From Clostridioides difficile CD160 (lineage in GTDB: Bacteria > Bacillota > Clostridia > Peptostreptococcales > Peptostreptococcaceae), in the NCBI RefSeq assembly GCF_000449425.2, contig NZ_AVHW01000059.1, positions 1-63,844 of the forward strand: 63,844 nucleotides of DNA. Direction: 5' to 3'. The position numbers were made by a program, and so were the translations under genes. Below, in pieces: positions 19,712 through 28,299 of this stretch (positions are counted from its first letter, which is position 1; each line of letters starts with the position of its first letter). A model generated the notes under the pieces. The model had not been told where the DNA came from. It saw only the letters and a list, made by a program, of their open reading frames with translations, and made no database searches.

Positions 19712-20509
19712 ATGGAGAAAAAAGAAAAGAGGATAATAATATCATCTTTATTAAGTGTATCAATTTTAATGGGTTTGGTAAGTATCTATTCTATATTAAA
19801 TAAAGAAGATATACGTTTAACAGTTAAAGGTCAAGAGCAAAAAGTCTCTTCATTTAAAAAAACAGTTGAAGAACTCTTGGATGAACAGGGAATTAAGTAT
19901 AATTCTGAAGATAAAATTAATCCAAGTTTAGATACAGAATTAAAAGATGATATGAAAATAAAAGTTGTCAAAGTAACTAACAATCAAAAAGAAGAAATTG
20001 AAAAGATTCCATTTGACACAAAACATGTAAATGATAGTAATTTGTTAAAAGGAAAATCTAAGGTCTATCAAGAAGGAAAAGAAGGAGAAAAAAAACTAGT
20101 CTATAAATTAACTTACCATGATGGAAAGTTAGTCAAAAAAGTCCTATCAAAGGAATTAATATCAAAGGAGCCAACTACGAAAATTATAAAATATGGAACT
20201 AAAGAAAAAGTATTAATTGCATCAAGAGGAGCGAATATAAGAGGTGGAAAGCATATGAAAGTGGTTGCTACTGCATATTCAGGAGATACAATAACATCAA
20301 CTGGAACAACTCCAAGATGGGGTGTTATTGCAGTCGACCCGAGTATAATACCATATGGAACAAAAGTATATATACCTAAGTTGGGTATGACTTTTGTGGC
20401 AGAAGATTGTGGAGGTGCAATTAAAGGCAATAGAATAGATATTTTTATGAATAGTGAAGGAAGTGCGTCAAATTGGGGAAGAAAGAGTATAGATATATAT
20501 CTACATTAA
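19712..20509 (+). CDS. 3D-domain cell-wall protein with DUF348/G5 module (YabE/Rpf-like)
   Basis: The 265-residue protein has an N-terminal signal or anchor (about 6-28), a DUF348-type ubiquitin-like module (DIRLTVKGQEQKVSSFKKTVEELLDEQGI, about 31-60) and a G5-like beta segment. It ends in a 3D domain: VVATAYS...GVIAVDPSIIPYGTKVYI...AEDCGGAIKGNRIDIFM. The 3D domain is a double-psi barrel related to MltA lytic transglycosylases; the Asp residues of VDP, AED and RID are present. It likely cleaves or remodels peptidoglycan outside the cell. GGAGGGAG precedes the ATG. Confidence 0.87.
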   Translation: MEKKEKRIIISSLLSVSILMGLVSIYSILNKEDIRLTVKGQEQKVSSFKKTVEELLDEQGIKYNSEDKINPSLDTELKDDMKIKVVKVTNNQKEEIEKIPFDTKHVNDSNLLKGKSKVYQEGKEGEKKLVYKLTYHDGKLVKKVLSKELISKEPTTKIIKYGTKEKVLIASRGANIRGGKHMKVVATAYSGDTITSTGTTPRWGVIAVDPSIIPYGTKVYIPKLGMTFVAEDCGGAIKGNRIDIFMNSEGSASNWGRKSIDIYLH

Positions 20510-20618
20510 ATTAGTGAATAGAATAACTTTACTTGAAAGATAAAAAAGTATAAAATATGAATTAACTAAACTGTTAGATTATTCTTGAAACATAAAAACA
20601 TATCTAAGGGGGGATAGG

Positions 20619-21209
20619 ATGAAAATAGTCTGCTTAGGAGATAGTTTAACATATGGGTTTGGAGTATCACGAAGTAATTCATGGACAAACATAGTTAATA
20701 AAGAGACTCGATTAGAAATAATAAATAAGGGTATAAATGGTGATACAACAAGTGGTATGTTAGTTAGGTTTAATGAAGATGTTGTAAAAAATTCTCCCGA
20801 TATAGTTTTTATAATGGGTGGTACCAATGATTTGATTGTTGGAGCAGGAAATGAAGTTATTAATTCTAATATAATGGCTATGGTGCATCAAGCATATTCA
20901 AAAAATATTATACCTATAATAGGAATACCATTAAAACCAGATATCCCAAATGTTAGAGAGGATTGGAGTTGTTTTACTGATTTTAATATAGTATCCAAAA
21001 AATTAGAGTTATATAATTATTGGGTAAAAAAGTTTAGTGTAACATTTAATACTGATTTTGTAGATTTTTATTCAAAATATAATGAAAGTATGGAACGAGA
21101 AGGATATAAAAAATTGTATTTTGATGGGTTACATCCAACTAAGGAAGGGCATAGAATAATGGCAGACATTTTTATTAATTCAGTTAATAAGTATATAGAC
21201 GAGTTATAA
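20619..21209 (+). CDS. SGNH/GDSL-type esterase
   Basis: The 196-residue protein has the four SGNH blocks: GDSLTYGFG (Ser about 8), the Gly of block II in NKGINGDTT, GGTNDL (Asn about 70) and DGLHPT (Asp/His about 172-175). The length is normal for TesA/arylesterase-like members. There is no signal peptide, so the substrate is probably an intracellular lipid, thioester or acetyl ester. It sits 110 bases after the 3D-domain gene and 63 before phosphoglucomutase. AAGGGGGGATAGG precedes the ATG. Confidence 0.85.
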   Translation: MKIVCLGDSLTYGFGVSRSNSWTNIVNKETRLEIINKGINGDTTSGMLVRFNEDVVKNSPDIVFIMGGTNDLIVGAGNEVINSNIMAMVHQAYSKNIIPIIGIPLKPDIPNVREDWSCFTDFNIVSKKLELYNYWVKKFSVTFNTDFVDFYSKYNESMEREGYKKLYFDGLHPTKEGHRIMADIFINSVNKYIDEL

Positions 21210-21271
21210 TTATATAAAAAATATTTATTTATGCAATTATAATAAATACATAAGATAGGGAGGATTTTATT

Positions 21272-22969
21272 ATGGATTATAGGAAAACTTATGAAGAGTG
21301 GGTAAAAAGTTCATATTTTGATGAAGATACAAAACTAGAATTGGATAAGATAAAAGATAATGAAAAAGAAATAGAAGATAGATTTTATAAGGATTTGGAA
21401 TTTGGGACTGCTGGTCTTAGGGGAATAATTGAAGCAGGTACAAATAGAATAAACAAATACACAGTTAGAAGAGCTACTTTTGGATTGGCTAACTATATAT
21501 TAGAAAATACGACAGCTGAAGAAAAAAATAGAGGAGTAGTGATAGCTCATGACAATAGACACAAGTCTAGAGAATTCTGTATAGAGTCTGCAAATACTTT
21601 GGCAGCATGTGGTATAAAAGCATATATATTTGATAGTTTAAGAACCACTCCAGAATTATCTTTTGCAGTTAGAAATCTAAATGCAATAGCTGGTATAGTT
21701 ATAACAGCCAGTCATAATCCTCCTGAATATAATGGATATAAGGTATACTGGGAAGATGGGGCACAAGTTATGCCAGATATAGCAAATGCAATAACTGAGA
21801 AAGTAAATAGTATACATGATTACAGTATAATACCAACTTTAAGTGAAGCTAATAAAAATTTAGTTGTTTTATTGGATGAATCACAGGATACTGAATTTAT
21901 AGAAGCAGTAAAGAATCAAATTATAAGAAAAGATTTAGTTAAAAATGTAGGTAAAACTTTTAAAATAGTTTATACACCTCTTTGTGGAACAGGTAATATA
22001 CCAATAAGAAGAGCGTTAAAGGAGGTTGGATTTGAAAATATAATTGTAGTTCCAGAAGAAGAAAATCCAGACCCAAATTTTGCAGGACTTGATTATCCAA
22101 ATCCAGAAGAGAAAAAAGCTTTAAATAGAGGAATATTACTTGCAAAAGAAAAAGGTGCAGACCTTGTAATAGCTACTGACCCAGATTGTGATAGAGTAGG
22201 TGTAGCTGTAAAAACTACTACAGGCGAGTATGCTCTGCTTACAGGTAATCAAATTGGTGGTATGTTAACACATTATATAATAGAAGGTTTAAAAGAAAAT
22301 AATAAATTAAAAGAAAATCCTACAATGATAAAAACTATAGTTACATCAGAGTTTGGAGCAGATATAGCCAAAGCAAATAATGTTGATGTGTTAAATGTTC
22401 TTACAGGTTTTAAGTTTATTGGAGAAAAAATAAAATTATTTGAACAAAATAAAGACAGAAATTATGTATTTGGATATGAAGAAAGTTATGGCTATTTAGT
22501 TGGTACTCATGCAAGAGATAAAGATGGTGTAGTTTCTTCGCTATTGATATCTGAAATGGCAGCATTTTACTATTCAAAAGGTATGAGTTTATATGAAGGT
22601 CTAATAGAGCTGTATAAGAAATATGGATTTTTTAAAGAGCAGACTATATCTTTGACTTTAAAGGGGATAGAAGGTGTAGAAAAGATAAAAGAAATAATAT
22701 CTTATTTTAGAGAAAATCAAATTGATTATATAAATAACATTAAAGTAGTAGACAAAAAAGATTATAAAAAAGGTATAGATAATCTTCCTAAGTCTGATGT
22801 TTTAAAATACTTTTTGGAAGATGAATCTTGGGTAGCAATACGACCATCTGGAACAGAACCAAAACTTAAATTCTACATAGCTGTAAAAGGAGCTAGTGAT
22901 GTTGAAGCAGATGAAAAACTTAGTGGTTTAAAAGAATATATAGATATTATGGTTGAAAAATTAAAATAA
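21272..22969 (+). CDS. pgcA: Phosphoglucomutase / phosphomannomutase
   Basis: At 565 residues this is the long alpha-phosphohexomutase of Firmicutes. It has the entry motif GTAGLRG (about 47), catalytic phosphoserine loop TASHNPPEYNGYK (about 143), metal loop DPDCDRVG (about 302), sugar loop GYEESYGYL (about 403) and phosphate-binding loop RPSGTEPK (about 527). It interconverts glucose-1-P and glucose-6-P for cell-wall and surface polymer precursors. GGGAGGA is 7 bases before the ATG. The symbol follows Bacillus usage. Confidence 0.92.
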   Translation: MDYRKTYEEWVKSSYFDEDTKLELDKIKDNEKEIEDRFYKDLEFGTAGLRGIIEAGTNRINKYTVRRATFGLANYILENTTAEEKNRGVVIAHDNRHKSREFCIESANTLAACGIKAYIFDSLRTTPELSFAVRNLNAIAGIVITASHNPPEYNGYKVYWEDGAQVMPDIANAITEKVNSIHDYSIIPTLSEANKNLVVLLDESQDTEFIEAVKNQIIRKDLVKNVGKTFKIVYTPLCGTGNIPIRRALKEVGFENIIVVPEEENPDPNFAGLDYPNPEEKKALNRGILLAKEKGADLVIATDPDCDRVGVAVKTTTGEYALLTGNQIGGMLTHYIIEGLKENNKLKENPTMIKTIVTSEFGADIAKANNVDVLNVLTGFKFIGEKIKLFEQNKDRNYVFGYEESYGYLVGTHARDKDGVVSSLLISEMAAFYYSKGMSLYEGLIELYKKYGFFKEQTISLTLKGIEGVEKIKEIISYFRENQIDYINNIKVVDKKDYKKGIDNLPKSDVLKYFLEDESWVAIRPSGTEPKLKFYIAVKGASDVEADEKLSGLKEYIDIMVEKLK

Positions 22970-23017
22970 AACACATTTAACTATTTTATAAGATAGTTTT
23001 ATGATAATACTTATTTG

Positions 23018-23088
23018 GCTGAAAATTATAATTTACTTTCATTGATTAGAATATGGAAATGTTAGTATAATTGTTATTTTCAGCTTTT
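23018..23088 (+). terminator. Terminator after phosphoglucomutase
   Basis: GCTGAAAATTATAATT pairs with AATTGTTATTTTCAGC across a long loop and is followed by TTTTATTT. Confidence 0.6.
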
Positions 23089-23186
23089 ATTTATGTTATT
23101 TTTACTTAAATAATTATATTATGGCATGAATCTGAGTATAATTAATATTGTATAATGAAATTAATTTGAGAGAAAAGGGGATATTT

Positions 23187-24026
23187 ATGTTTGGGATAGA
23201 TAAAAAATTGATTGAATATATAGTTGCAAAATCTAATTATAGTGAGTTGAGTTCGAAATCAGCAGAAGTATCTTTTTTCTTAATGCTGTCCATATTTCCT
23301 TTTTTAATATTTACTATAAGTTCTATAGCATACATACCAGTTCTTCATTTAAATAAATATATAGCTCTTTTTAGAAGTATGATGCCAGAAGGTGCCTTTG
23401 ATGTATTATCTTCAATTATAGTTTCTGCGATAGATAATAGAAGTTTAAATTTTTTAGCTGTCAGTTTTGTACTTACTATGTGGACATCTTCAAGAGCAGT
23501 AAAAGCTCTTATTAAAGGGATGAATAGAGCTTATAAAGTTAAAGAAACTAGGTCTTTTTTTAAAATTTTATCTATATCATTTTTATTTACAATCATGCTT
23601 CTAGTATTGATTTTTTTATCTATGATATTTCTGGTTTATGGAGAGAAAATAGGTTATTTTATTTTTAATTTTATAGGATTAGATGAGATATTTATAAGGA
23701 TATGGGATATTTTAAGATACTCTGTAGGTATATTAACAATAATAATTATATTTACAGTTCTGTATAAGTATACACCAAATAAAAAATTGACTATGAAAGA
23801 ATCTGCTCCAGGTGCCATTTTTGCTACATTTGCATGGTTTTTAGTATCATTTTTATACTCTTATTATACAAATTATTATGCTAACTATGAGGTAATATAT
23901 GGAAGTATAGCTGAAATAATTGTACTTATGACATGGATGTATTTTAGTAGTTGGTCTATCGTTATAGGATATGAAGTAAATTCAAGACTGTATTTTAGAA
24001 AGATAAGAAATGAAACTTTAAAGTAA
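23187..24026 (+). CDS. YihY/BrkB-family membrane protein
   Basis: I start at the ATG at 23187 (279 residues), preceded by AAAAGGGGATATTT; a longer frame from a TTG at 23148 lacks an SD. The protein has about six membrane helices and the family marks AEVSFFLMLSIFPFLIF (about 31) and WTSSRAVKALIKGMNRAY (about 103), with PGAIFATFAWFLVSFLYSYY later. The YihY family (once misnamed ribonuclease BN) has no settled function. The gene appears monocistronic. Confidence 0.82.
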   Translation: MFGIDKKLIEYIVAKSNYSELSSKSAEVSFFLMLSIFPFLIFTISSIAYIPVLHLNKYIALFRSMMPEGAFDVLSSIIVSAIDNRSLNFLAVSFVLTMWTSSRAVKALIKGMNRAYKVKETRSFFKILSISFLFTIMLLVLIFLSMIFLVYGEKIGYFIFNFIGLDEIFIRIWDILRYSVGILTIIIIFTVLYKYTPNKKLTMKESAPGAIFATFAWFLVSFLYSYYTNYYANYEVIYGSIAEIIVLMTWMYFSSWSIVIGYEVNSRLYFRKIRNETLK

Positions 24027-24054
24027 AATATTAAAACCAGGAATAATGTTTAAT

Positions 24055-24109
24055 ATAACAAATGTAAATTTTGTAAAAACGTTTTCTAAAAATAATTTAC
24101 ATTTGTTAT
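24055..24109. repeat. 16-bp perfect inverted repeat with a cre-like loop
   Basis: Arms 24055-24070 and 24094-24109 (ATAACAAATGTAAATT and its complement) are perfect. The 23-base loop contains TTGTAAAAACGTTTTCTAA, a cre-like sequence at 24071-24089. No T tract follows, so it is a weak terminator candidate. It lies about 45 bases upstream of dhaL. Confidence 0.55.
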
Positions 24110-24155
24110 TACATATGATAATATTGAGTTAAGATATTGATAAGGAGATGATTCA

Positions 24156-24776
24156 ATGTTATCAACGACTACATGGAAAAAAATGTTGATAAGTGCAGCA
24201 GAAGTATTAAAAGAAAATAAGATATATTTATGTGAACTAGATAGTATAGTTGGAGATGGAGACCATGGTGTTACTATAGATAGAATAGCAGATTGCATGA
24301 AAAAAAGAGCATTAGAAGAAAATGAAAATGATAGCATAAAATCAGTCAATGAAGATTTAAGTACTTTATGTATGAATGTAAATGGTGGTTCAGCAGGGCC
24401 TTTATGGGGGACTATATTTGAAGGAATGGCTGAAGGAATAGATTATAAAGAGGAACTTAAAATAGAAGAAATAAAAGATATGTTTAATGAAGCAAGAGAA
24501 AATTTATCTCTTATCTCTACTGCTAAAATAGGTCAAAAAACTTTGGTAGATGCATTATATCCAGCCATAGATGCTATTTATAATATACAGAGTAATGACA
24601 TAATAGATATCTTTAGAGTGGGTTATGAAAAAGCAGTAGAAGGTGCTGAGAATACTAAAACTTACATAGCAAAATTTGGACGAGCAAAAAGTATAGGAGA
24701 GAGAAGTCTAGGACATATGGACCCAGGTGCTGTTTCTATATCATTAATGTTTAAAGGTTTATATAACGCATTATAA
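24156..24776 (+). CDS. dhaL: DhaL-type ATP-binding subunit of a dihydroxyacetone-like kinase
   Basis: The 206-residue all-helical DhaL fold is clear. The Mg-ADP site is in ELDSIVGDGDHGVTIDRI (about 29-46), NVNGGSAGPLWGTIFEGM follows at about 74, and TKIGQ/KTLVDALYP and GAENTKTYIAKFGRAKSIGERSLGHMDPGA complete the lid. DhaL supplies the phosphoryl donor, and DhaK next to it binds the keto-sugar. There is no DhaM, so the kinase is presumably ATP-driven rather than PTS-driven. It leads a cluster with DhaK, an LsrF-like aldolase and a VOC protein. Confidence 0.88.
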   Translation: MLSTTTWKKMLISAAEVLKENKIYLCELDSIVGDGDHGVTIDRIADCMKKRALEENENDSIKSVNEDLSTLCMNVNGGSAGPLWGTIFEGMAEGIDYKEELKIEEIKDMFNEARENLSLISTAKIGQKTLVDALYPAIDAIYNIQSNDIIDIFRVGYEKAVEGAENTKTYIAKFGRAKSIGERSLGHMDPGAVSISLMFKGLYNAL

Positions 24777-24831
24777 ATGAGATTAACAAATTAAATAATT
24801 AATATAACAAATTTAATAGGGGGAATTTATC

Positions 24832-25833
24832 ATGCCAATGAAAAAATTTATTAACCAGCCAGAAGATTTAACTAGAGAAGTTTTAGAAGGTTTAGAACTT
24901 GCAAATTCAGACTTACTGAGAGTTACAGATTCTAATTTAGTAATAAATAAAAAACTAGAAGAAGCAGAAAGAGTAACAATAGTCACTCTAGGCGGAGCAG
25001 GTCATGAACCAGCACTTAGTGGATTTGTTGGAGATGGAATGGTCGATATAGCTGTGGTTGGAGATGTATTTGCAGCTCCAGGGCCTAACTCTTGTTTAGA
25101 AGCTATAAAAATGGCAGACAGAGGAAAGGGTGTACTATTTGTAGTTCTCAATCACGCAGGAGATATGTTAACAGGAAACCTTGTCATGAAACAAGTTAAA
25201 AAAGAAGGGCTAAATGTTAAAAGGGTTATTACTCAAGAAGATATAGCAAATGCACCAAGAGAAAATAGTGATGATAGAAGAGGTTTAGTTGGTTGTATAC
25301 CTTTATATAAAATAGCTGCAGGAGCTGCTAAAGAAGGCAAATCTTTAGATGAAGTTGCAGAAATAGCACAAAGCTTTGCTGATAATATGGCTACTATAGC
25401 TGTGGCATGTAAAGGAGCTACTCATCCATCTACAGGAATGGTTATTTCTGAGCTTGGAGAAAATGAGATGGAAATAGGAATGGGGCAACATGGAGAAGGT
25501 GGAGGTGGACGTATGGAAATGAAGTCTGCTGATGAAACTGCTGAAATAATGACACAAGCTTTGATTAAAGATTTAGACATTAAAGATGGAGAAAAAGTAA
25601 TGTTAATAGTTAATGGCTCAGGAGCCACTACTTTGATGGAAATGCTAATAGTGTATAGAAAATGTCATAAAATACTACAAGAAAAAAATATAGAAGTACT
25701 TTCGAATCATGTTGGAGAGCTTTTAACTACACAAGAAACAGCTGGATTCCAACTATTTATAGCTAGAATTAATGAGGAATTGTTGAGATATTTTAACTCA
25801 CCATGTAATACACCTTACTTTAAAAAAAATTAG
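24832..25833 (+). CDS. dhaK: DhaK-type substrate-binding subunit of a keto-sugar kinase
   Basis: The 333-residue protein is DhaK. The substrate pocket GGAGHEP lies at 54-60 and NHAGD at 107-111. His 220 in GMGQHGEGGGG matches the histidine that binds the ketone covalently as a hemiaminal. It is shorter than E. coli DhaK (about 356). With DhaL it would phosphorylate dihydroxyacetone or a larger ketose. The downstream LsrF-like aldolase suggests a C4-C6 substrate cleaved after phosphorylation rather than dihydroxyacetone itself. The start is the ATG at 24832 behind AGGGGGAA. Confidence 0.88.
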   Translation: MPMKKFINQPEDLTREVLEGLELANSDLLRVTDSNLVINKKLEEAERVTIVTLGGAGHEPALSGFVGDGMVDIAVVGDVFAAPGPNSCLEAIKMADRGKGVLFVVLNHAGDMLTGNLVMKQVKKEGLNVKRVITQEDIANAPRENSDDRRGLVGCIPLYKIAAGAAKEGKSLDEVAEIAQSFADNMATIAVACKGATHPSTGMVISELGENEMEIGMGQHGEGGGGRMEMKSADETAEIMTQALIKDLDIKDGEKVMLIVNGSGATTLMEMLIVYRKCHKILQEKNIEVLSNHVGELLTTQETAGFQLFIARINEELLRYFNSPCNTPYFKKN

Positions 25834-25856
25834 ATTGAATTAAAGGGAGATAAAAA

Positions 25857-26741
25857 ATGGCAGATAAAGATGGAATGATACTACCAAAAGATTATGGAGT
25901 AGGTATAAAACCTCCAGAACAAAGTTTTTATTTAAAAGGAATGGACAATGTGGATTGGGGAATGAAAAATAGATTGTCAAAAATATTCAATCCTAAAACA
26001 GGAAAATCACTTATGTTAGCCTTTGACCATGGGTATATCATGGGGCCTACTCAAGGGTTAGAGAGATTAGACCTTTCAATACCTGACCTTATAGAAGATG
26101 CAGACTGTCTTATGGCTACAAGAGGTGCTTTGAGAACATGTATAAGTCCAATTCAAGATAAAGCTATAGCACTTAGATGTTCAGCAGGAAGTTCAGTACT
26201 TAGAGAAGATATGAGTAGAGAAGTTATAGGAGTTGATATAGAAGATGCTATAAGAATGAATGCATCTTGTCTAGCTATACAGACTTTTATGGGAGCTGAA
26301 GGTGAATGTAAAGCCATAGAAAATTTAGTTAAAACAATAGATATGGGAAATAGATATTCTATACCTGTTTTAGGAGTTGTTGCAGTAGGTAAAGAAATGG
26401 AAAGAACTGCAAAATACTTTCTGTTAGCTACTAGAATGTTAGCTGAATTTGGAGCAAGCATAGTAAAGAGTTATTATTGTGAGGATTTTGAGAAAATAAC
26501 AGCTGCTTGTCCAGTTCCTATAGTTATAGCAGGAGGAAAAAAAGTTCCAGAAAAAGAAGCATTAGAGATGGCCTATAGAGCTATAAACGAAGGTGCAGCA
26601 GGTGTTGATATGGGAAGAAATGTATTCCAATCAGAAAGTCCAAAGGCAATGATAAAAGCAATAAAAGCTGTTGTTCATGAGAATAATACACCAGAGCAAG
26701 CATATAAGTTATTTGAAGAATTAAAGAGAGAGTATAAGTAA
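25857..26741 (+). CDS. LsrF-like class I aldolase/thiolase (DhnA/DeoC superfamily)
   Basis: The 294-residue TIM-barrel protein resembles LsrF: MLAFDHGYIMGPTQGLER (about 53-70), CLMATRGALRT (about 85), ALRCSAGSS (about 103), the Schiff-base lysine candidate in ASIVKSYYCEDF (about 204) and IVIAGGKK (about 225). LsrF thiolyses phosphorylated autoinducer-2 dione, while other members cleave ketose phosphates to dihydroxyacetone phosphate. With DhaK/DhaL upstream it probably splits the kinase product. LsrK and the Lsr transporter are absent, so an AI-2 role is only a possibility. Confidence 0.8.
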   Translation: MADKDGMILPKDYGVGIKPPEQSFYLKGMDNVDWGMKNRLSKIFNPKTGKSLMLAFDHGYIMGPTQGLERLDLSIPDLIEDADCLMATRGALRTCISPIQDKAIALRCSAGSSVLREDMSREVIGVDIEDAIRMNASCLAIQTFMGAEGECKAIENLVKTIDMGNRYSIPVLGVVAVGKEMERTAKYFLLATRMLAEFGASIVKSYYCEDFEKITAACPVPIVIAGGKKVPEKEALEMAYRAINEGAAGVDMGRNVFQSESPKAMIKAIKAVVHENNTPEQAYKLFEELKREYK

Positions 26742-26808
26742 CATATACTAAAATAAATATATAAAGAGCAATATAATACATAAATTTCAATATATTGGAG
26801 GTAAATTT

Positions 26809-27120
26809 ATGGAATTTGTACATATAGGTGTTATAACAGAAAAACAACAAGAACATGAAGAGTTTAATGAAGAATTAAAGGTTTATATAACAGACCCAAA
26901 ATATACAGAGTTTAAATATGAATATTTGAGATTTGTCGAAGGAAGTCCTCTTCCAGAAATAATGCAAAAGAATCCTCATGTTGCATATAAAGTAAAAAAT
27001 ATGGACAAATACTTGAGTGAGAACGAAGTAATTGTAGAACCTTTTAAGGTAGGAGATAACTTGAAATGTGCATTTATAATTAATGGTGGTTTTATAATTG
27101 AATTAATGGAAGAATGTTGA
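26809..27120 (+). CDS. Small VOC-superfamily (glyoxalase-like) protein
   Basis: The 103-residue protein opens with FVHIGVIT, has NPHVAYKVKNMDKYL in the middle and ends FIIELMEE. This is one pair of beta-alpha-beta-beta-beta units with the usual metal His (residue 5, possibly 61) and Glu near the end. Such a half-size VOC protein would act as a dimer. In this cluster it could be an isomerase or epimerase for the keto-sugar. The function is inferred from context only. TTGGAGG precedes the ATG and a terminator follows. Confidence 0.65.
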   Translation: MEFVHIGVITEKQQEHEEFNEELKVYITDPKYTEFKYEYLRFVEGSPLPEIMQKNPHVAYKVKNMDKYLSENEVIVEPFKVGDNLKCAFIINGGFIIELMEEC

Positions 27121-27130
27121 TATTTAAGCT

Positions 27131-27162
27131 AAAAAGCCTAGAATTTTTCTAGGCTTTTTTTA
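27131..27162 (+). terminator. Terminator of the dhaL-VOC cluster
   Basis: AAAAAGCCTAGAA pairs with TTCTAGGCTTTTT around a 3-4 base loop, and Ts follow. Confidence 0.88.
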
Positions 27163-27236
27163 TTATTAATACAACTTGACAAATTTTATTTAATGATATA
27201 ATTTTAATTTATAATCAGCTTTGAAAGGATGAAAAT

Positions 27237-28172
27237 ATGACTATTGATAATGAAATGTTGAAATTGGTAGAAGTATCAAAAATGTATTATGAAGAAAATA
27301 AAACTCAAGCAGAAATTGCAAAAATCTTGGGTGTATCAAGACCATTGATAAGTAAGATGTTAAATAGGGCGAAAGAGATTGGAATAGTAAAAATAGAAAT
27401 TAGAGAATTATTTTCTAGCAACGATTTATTGATGAATCAAATAAAAGATATATTTAGTATTAAAGGAGGGTTAATAGTTCCTGAAGCTAAAACTGAATAT
27501 ATAACTCAACAGACTATACTAAGTCATGGAATAAAGTATATAAAGGAAGAATTAAATAAGGTCAGTAATGTAGGTATAGGGTGGGGTTATACTATAGGTA
27601 ATATAATGGAAGAAATGCAAAAGAGTGATGATAACTGTACCTTTAAAGGAGAAGTATATCCATTGGTTGGGATGGCCAATATACCAAACAAAGGGTATCA
27701 TCCTAATGAATTAATATCTGTATTTTCAAATAGTACAGGATTTAGTCCTGTATTTTTATATGCCCCTGCATTTCCAACCAGCAGTGAAGAAAGAGATATA
27801 TATTTGAAAACTGAAAATTATCAAAGTATAGAGAAAAAATGGGATAATATAGATACAGTAATTTTATCTATAGATAATTACCCACAGGTACCAGACCAAG
27901 CTACTGCAATTAGATTTGGGAAAAAACTTACAAAAGAGAAAGCAGTAGGTTCTTTCCTATCCTATTACTTTAATAAGGATGGGGAAATAATTAAAAGTGA
28001 CAATGACTATGTAATACAAATACCTCTTGAAAAATTAAAAAAGGCAAAGAAAGTTATAGCTATATGTTCAGACACTAGTGTAGGTGCTATAACAGGTGCA
28101 TTAAAAACTGGTTACATAACACATATAATAACTGATGAGAAAAAAGCGACACAAATAATTATAAACAAATAA
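27237..28172 (+). CDS. SorC/DeoR-type sugar-responsive regulator (LsrR-like)
   Basis: The 311-residue protein has an N-terminal HTH (KTQAEIAKILGVSRPLISKMLNRAKEIGIVKIEI, about 22-55). A SorC sugar-phosphate-binding domain follows, with VGIGWGYTIGNIMEE (about 111) and PLVGMANIPNKGYHPNELIS. Proteins of this family bind phosphorylated sugars, or phospho-AI-2 in LsrR, and lose DNA affinity. It follows the dhaL-dhaK-aldolase-VOC genes after their terminator and has its own TTGACA promoter near 27176, so it is the likely regulator of that cluster. Confidence 0.85.
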   Translation: MTIDNEMLKLVEVSKMYYEENKTQAEIAKILGVSRPLISKMLNRAKEIGIVKIEIRELFSSNDLLMNQIKDIFSIKGGLIVPEAKTEYITQQTILSHGIKYIKEELNKVSNVGIGWGYTIGNIMEEMQKSDDNCTFKGEVYPLVGMANIPNKGYHPNELISVFSNSTGFSPVFLYAPAFPTSSEERDIYLKTENYQSIEKKWDNIDTVILSIDNYPQVPDQATAIRFGKKLTKEKAVGSFLSYYFNKDGEIIKSDNDYVIQIPLEKLKKAKKVIAICSDTSVGAITGALKTGYITHIITDEKKATQIIINK

Positions 28173-28299
28173 AAAATTACATAAAATTAAATTTATTTAC
28201 AAGAATATCTTATAAAATATGTTATAATTAATAGAAAATTGTCATATAATTACTTAAAGAGTACTATTGTAAATAACATTGAGAGGTAGTGGTTAGAAT

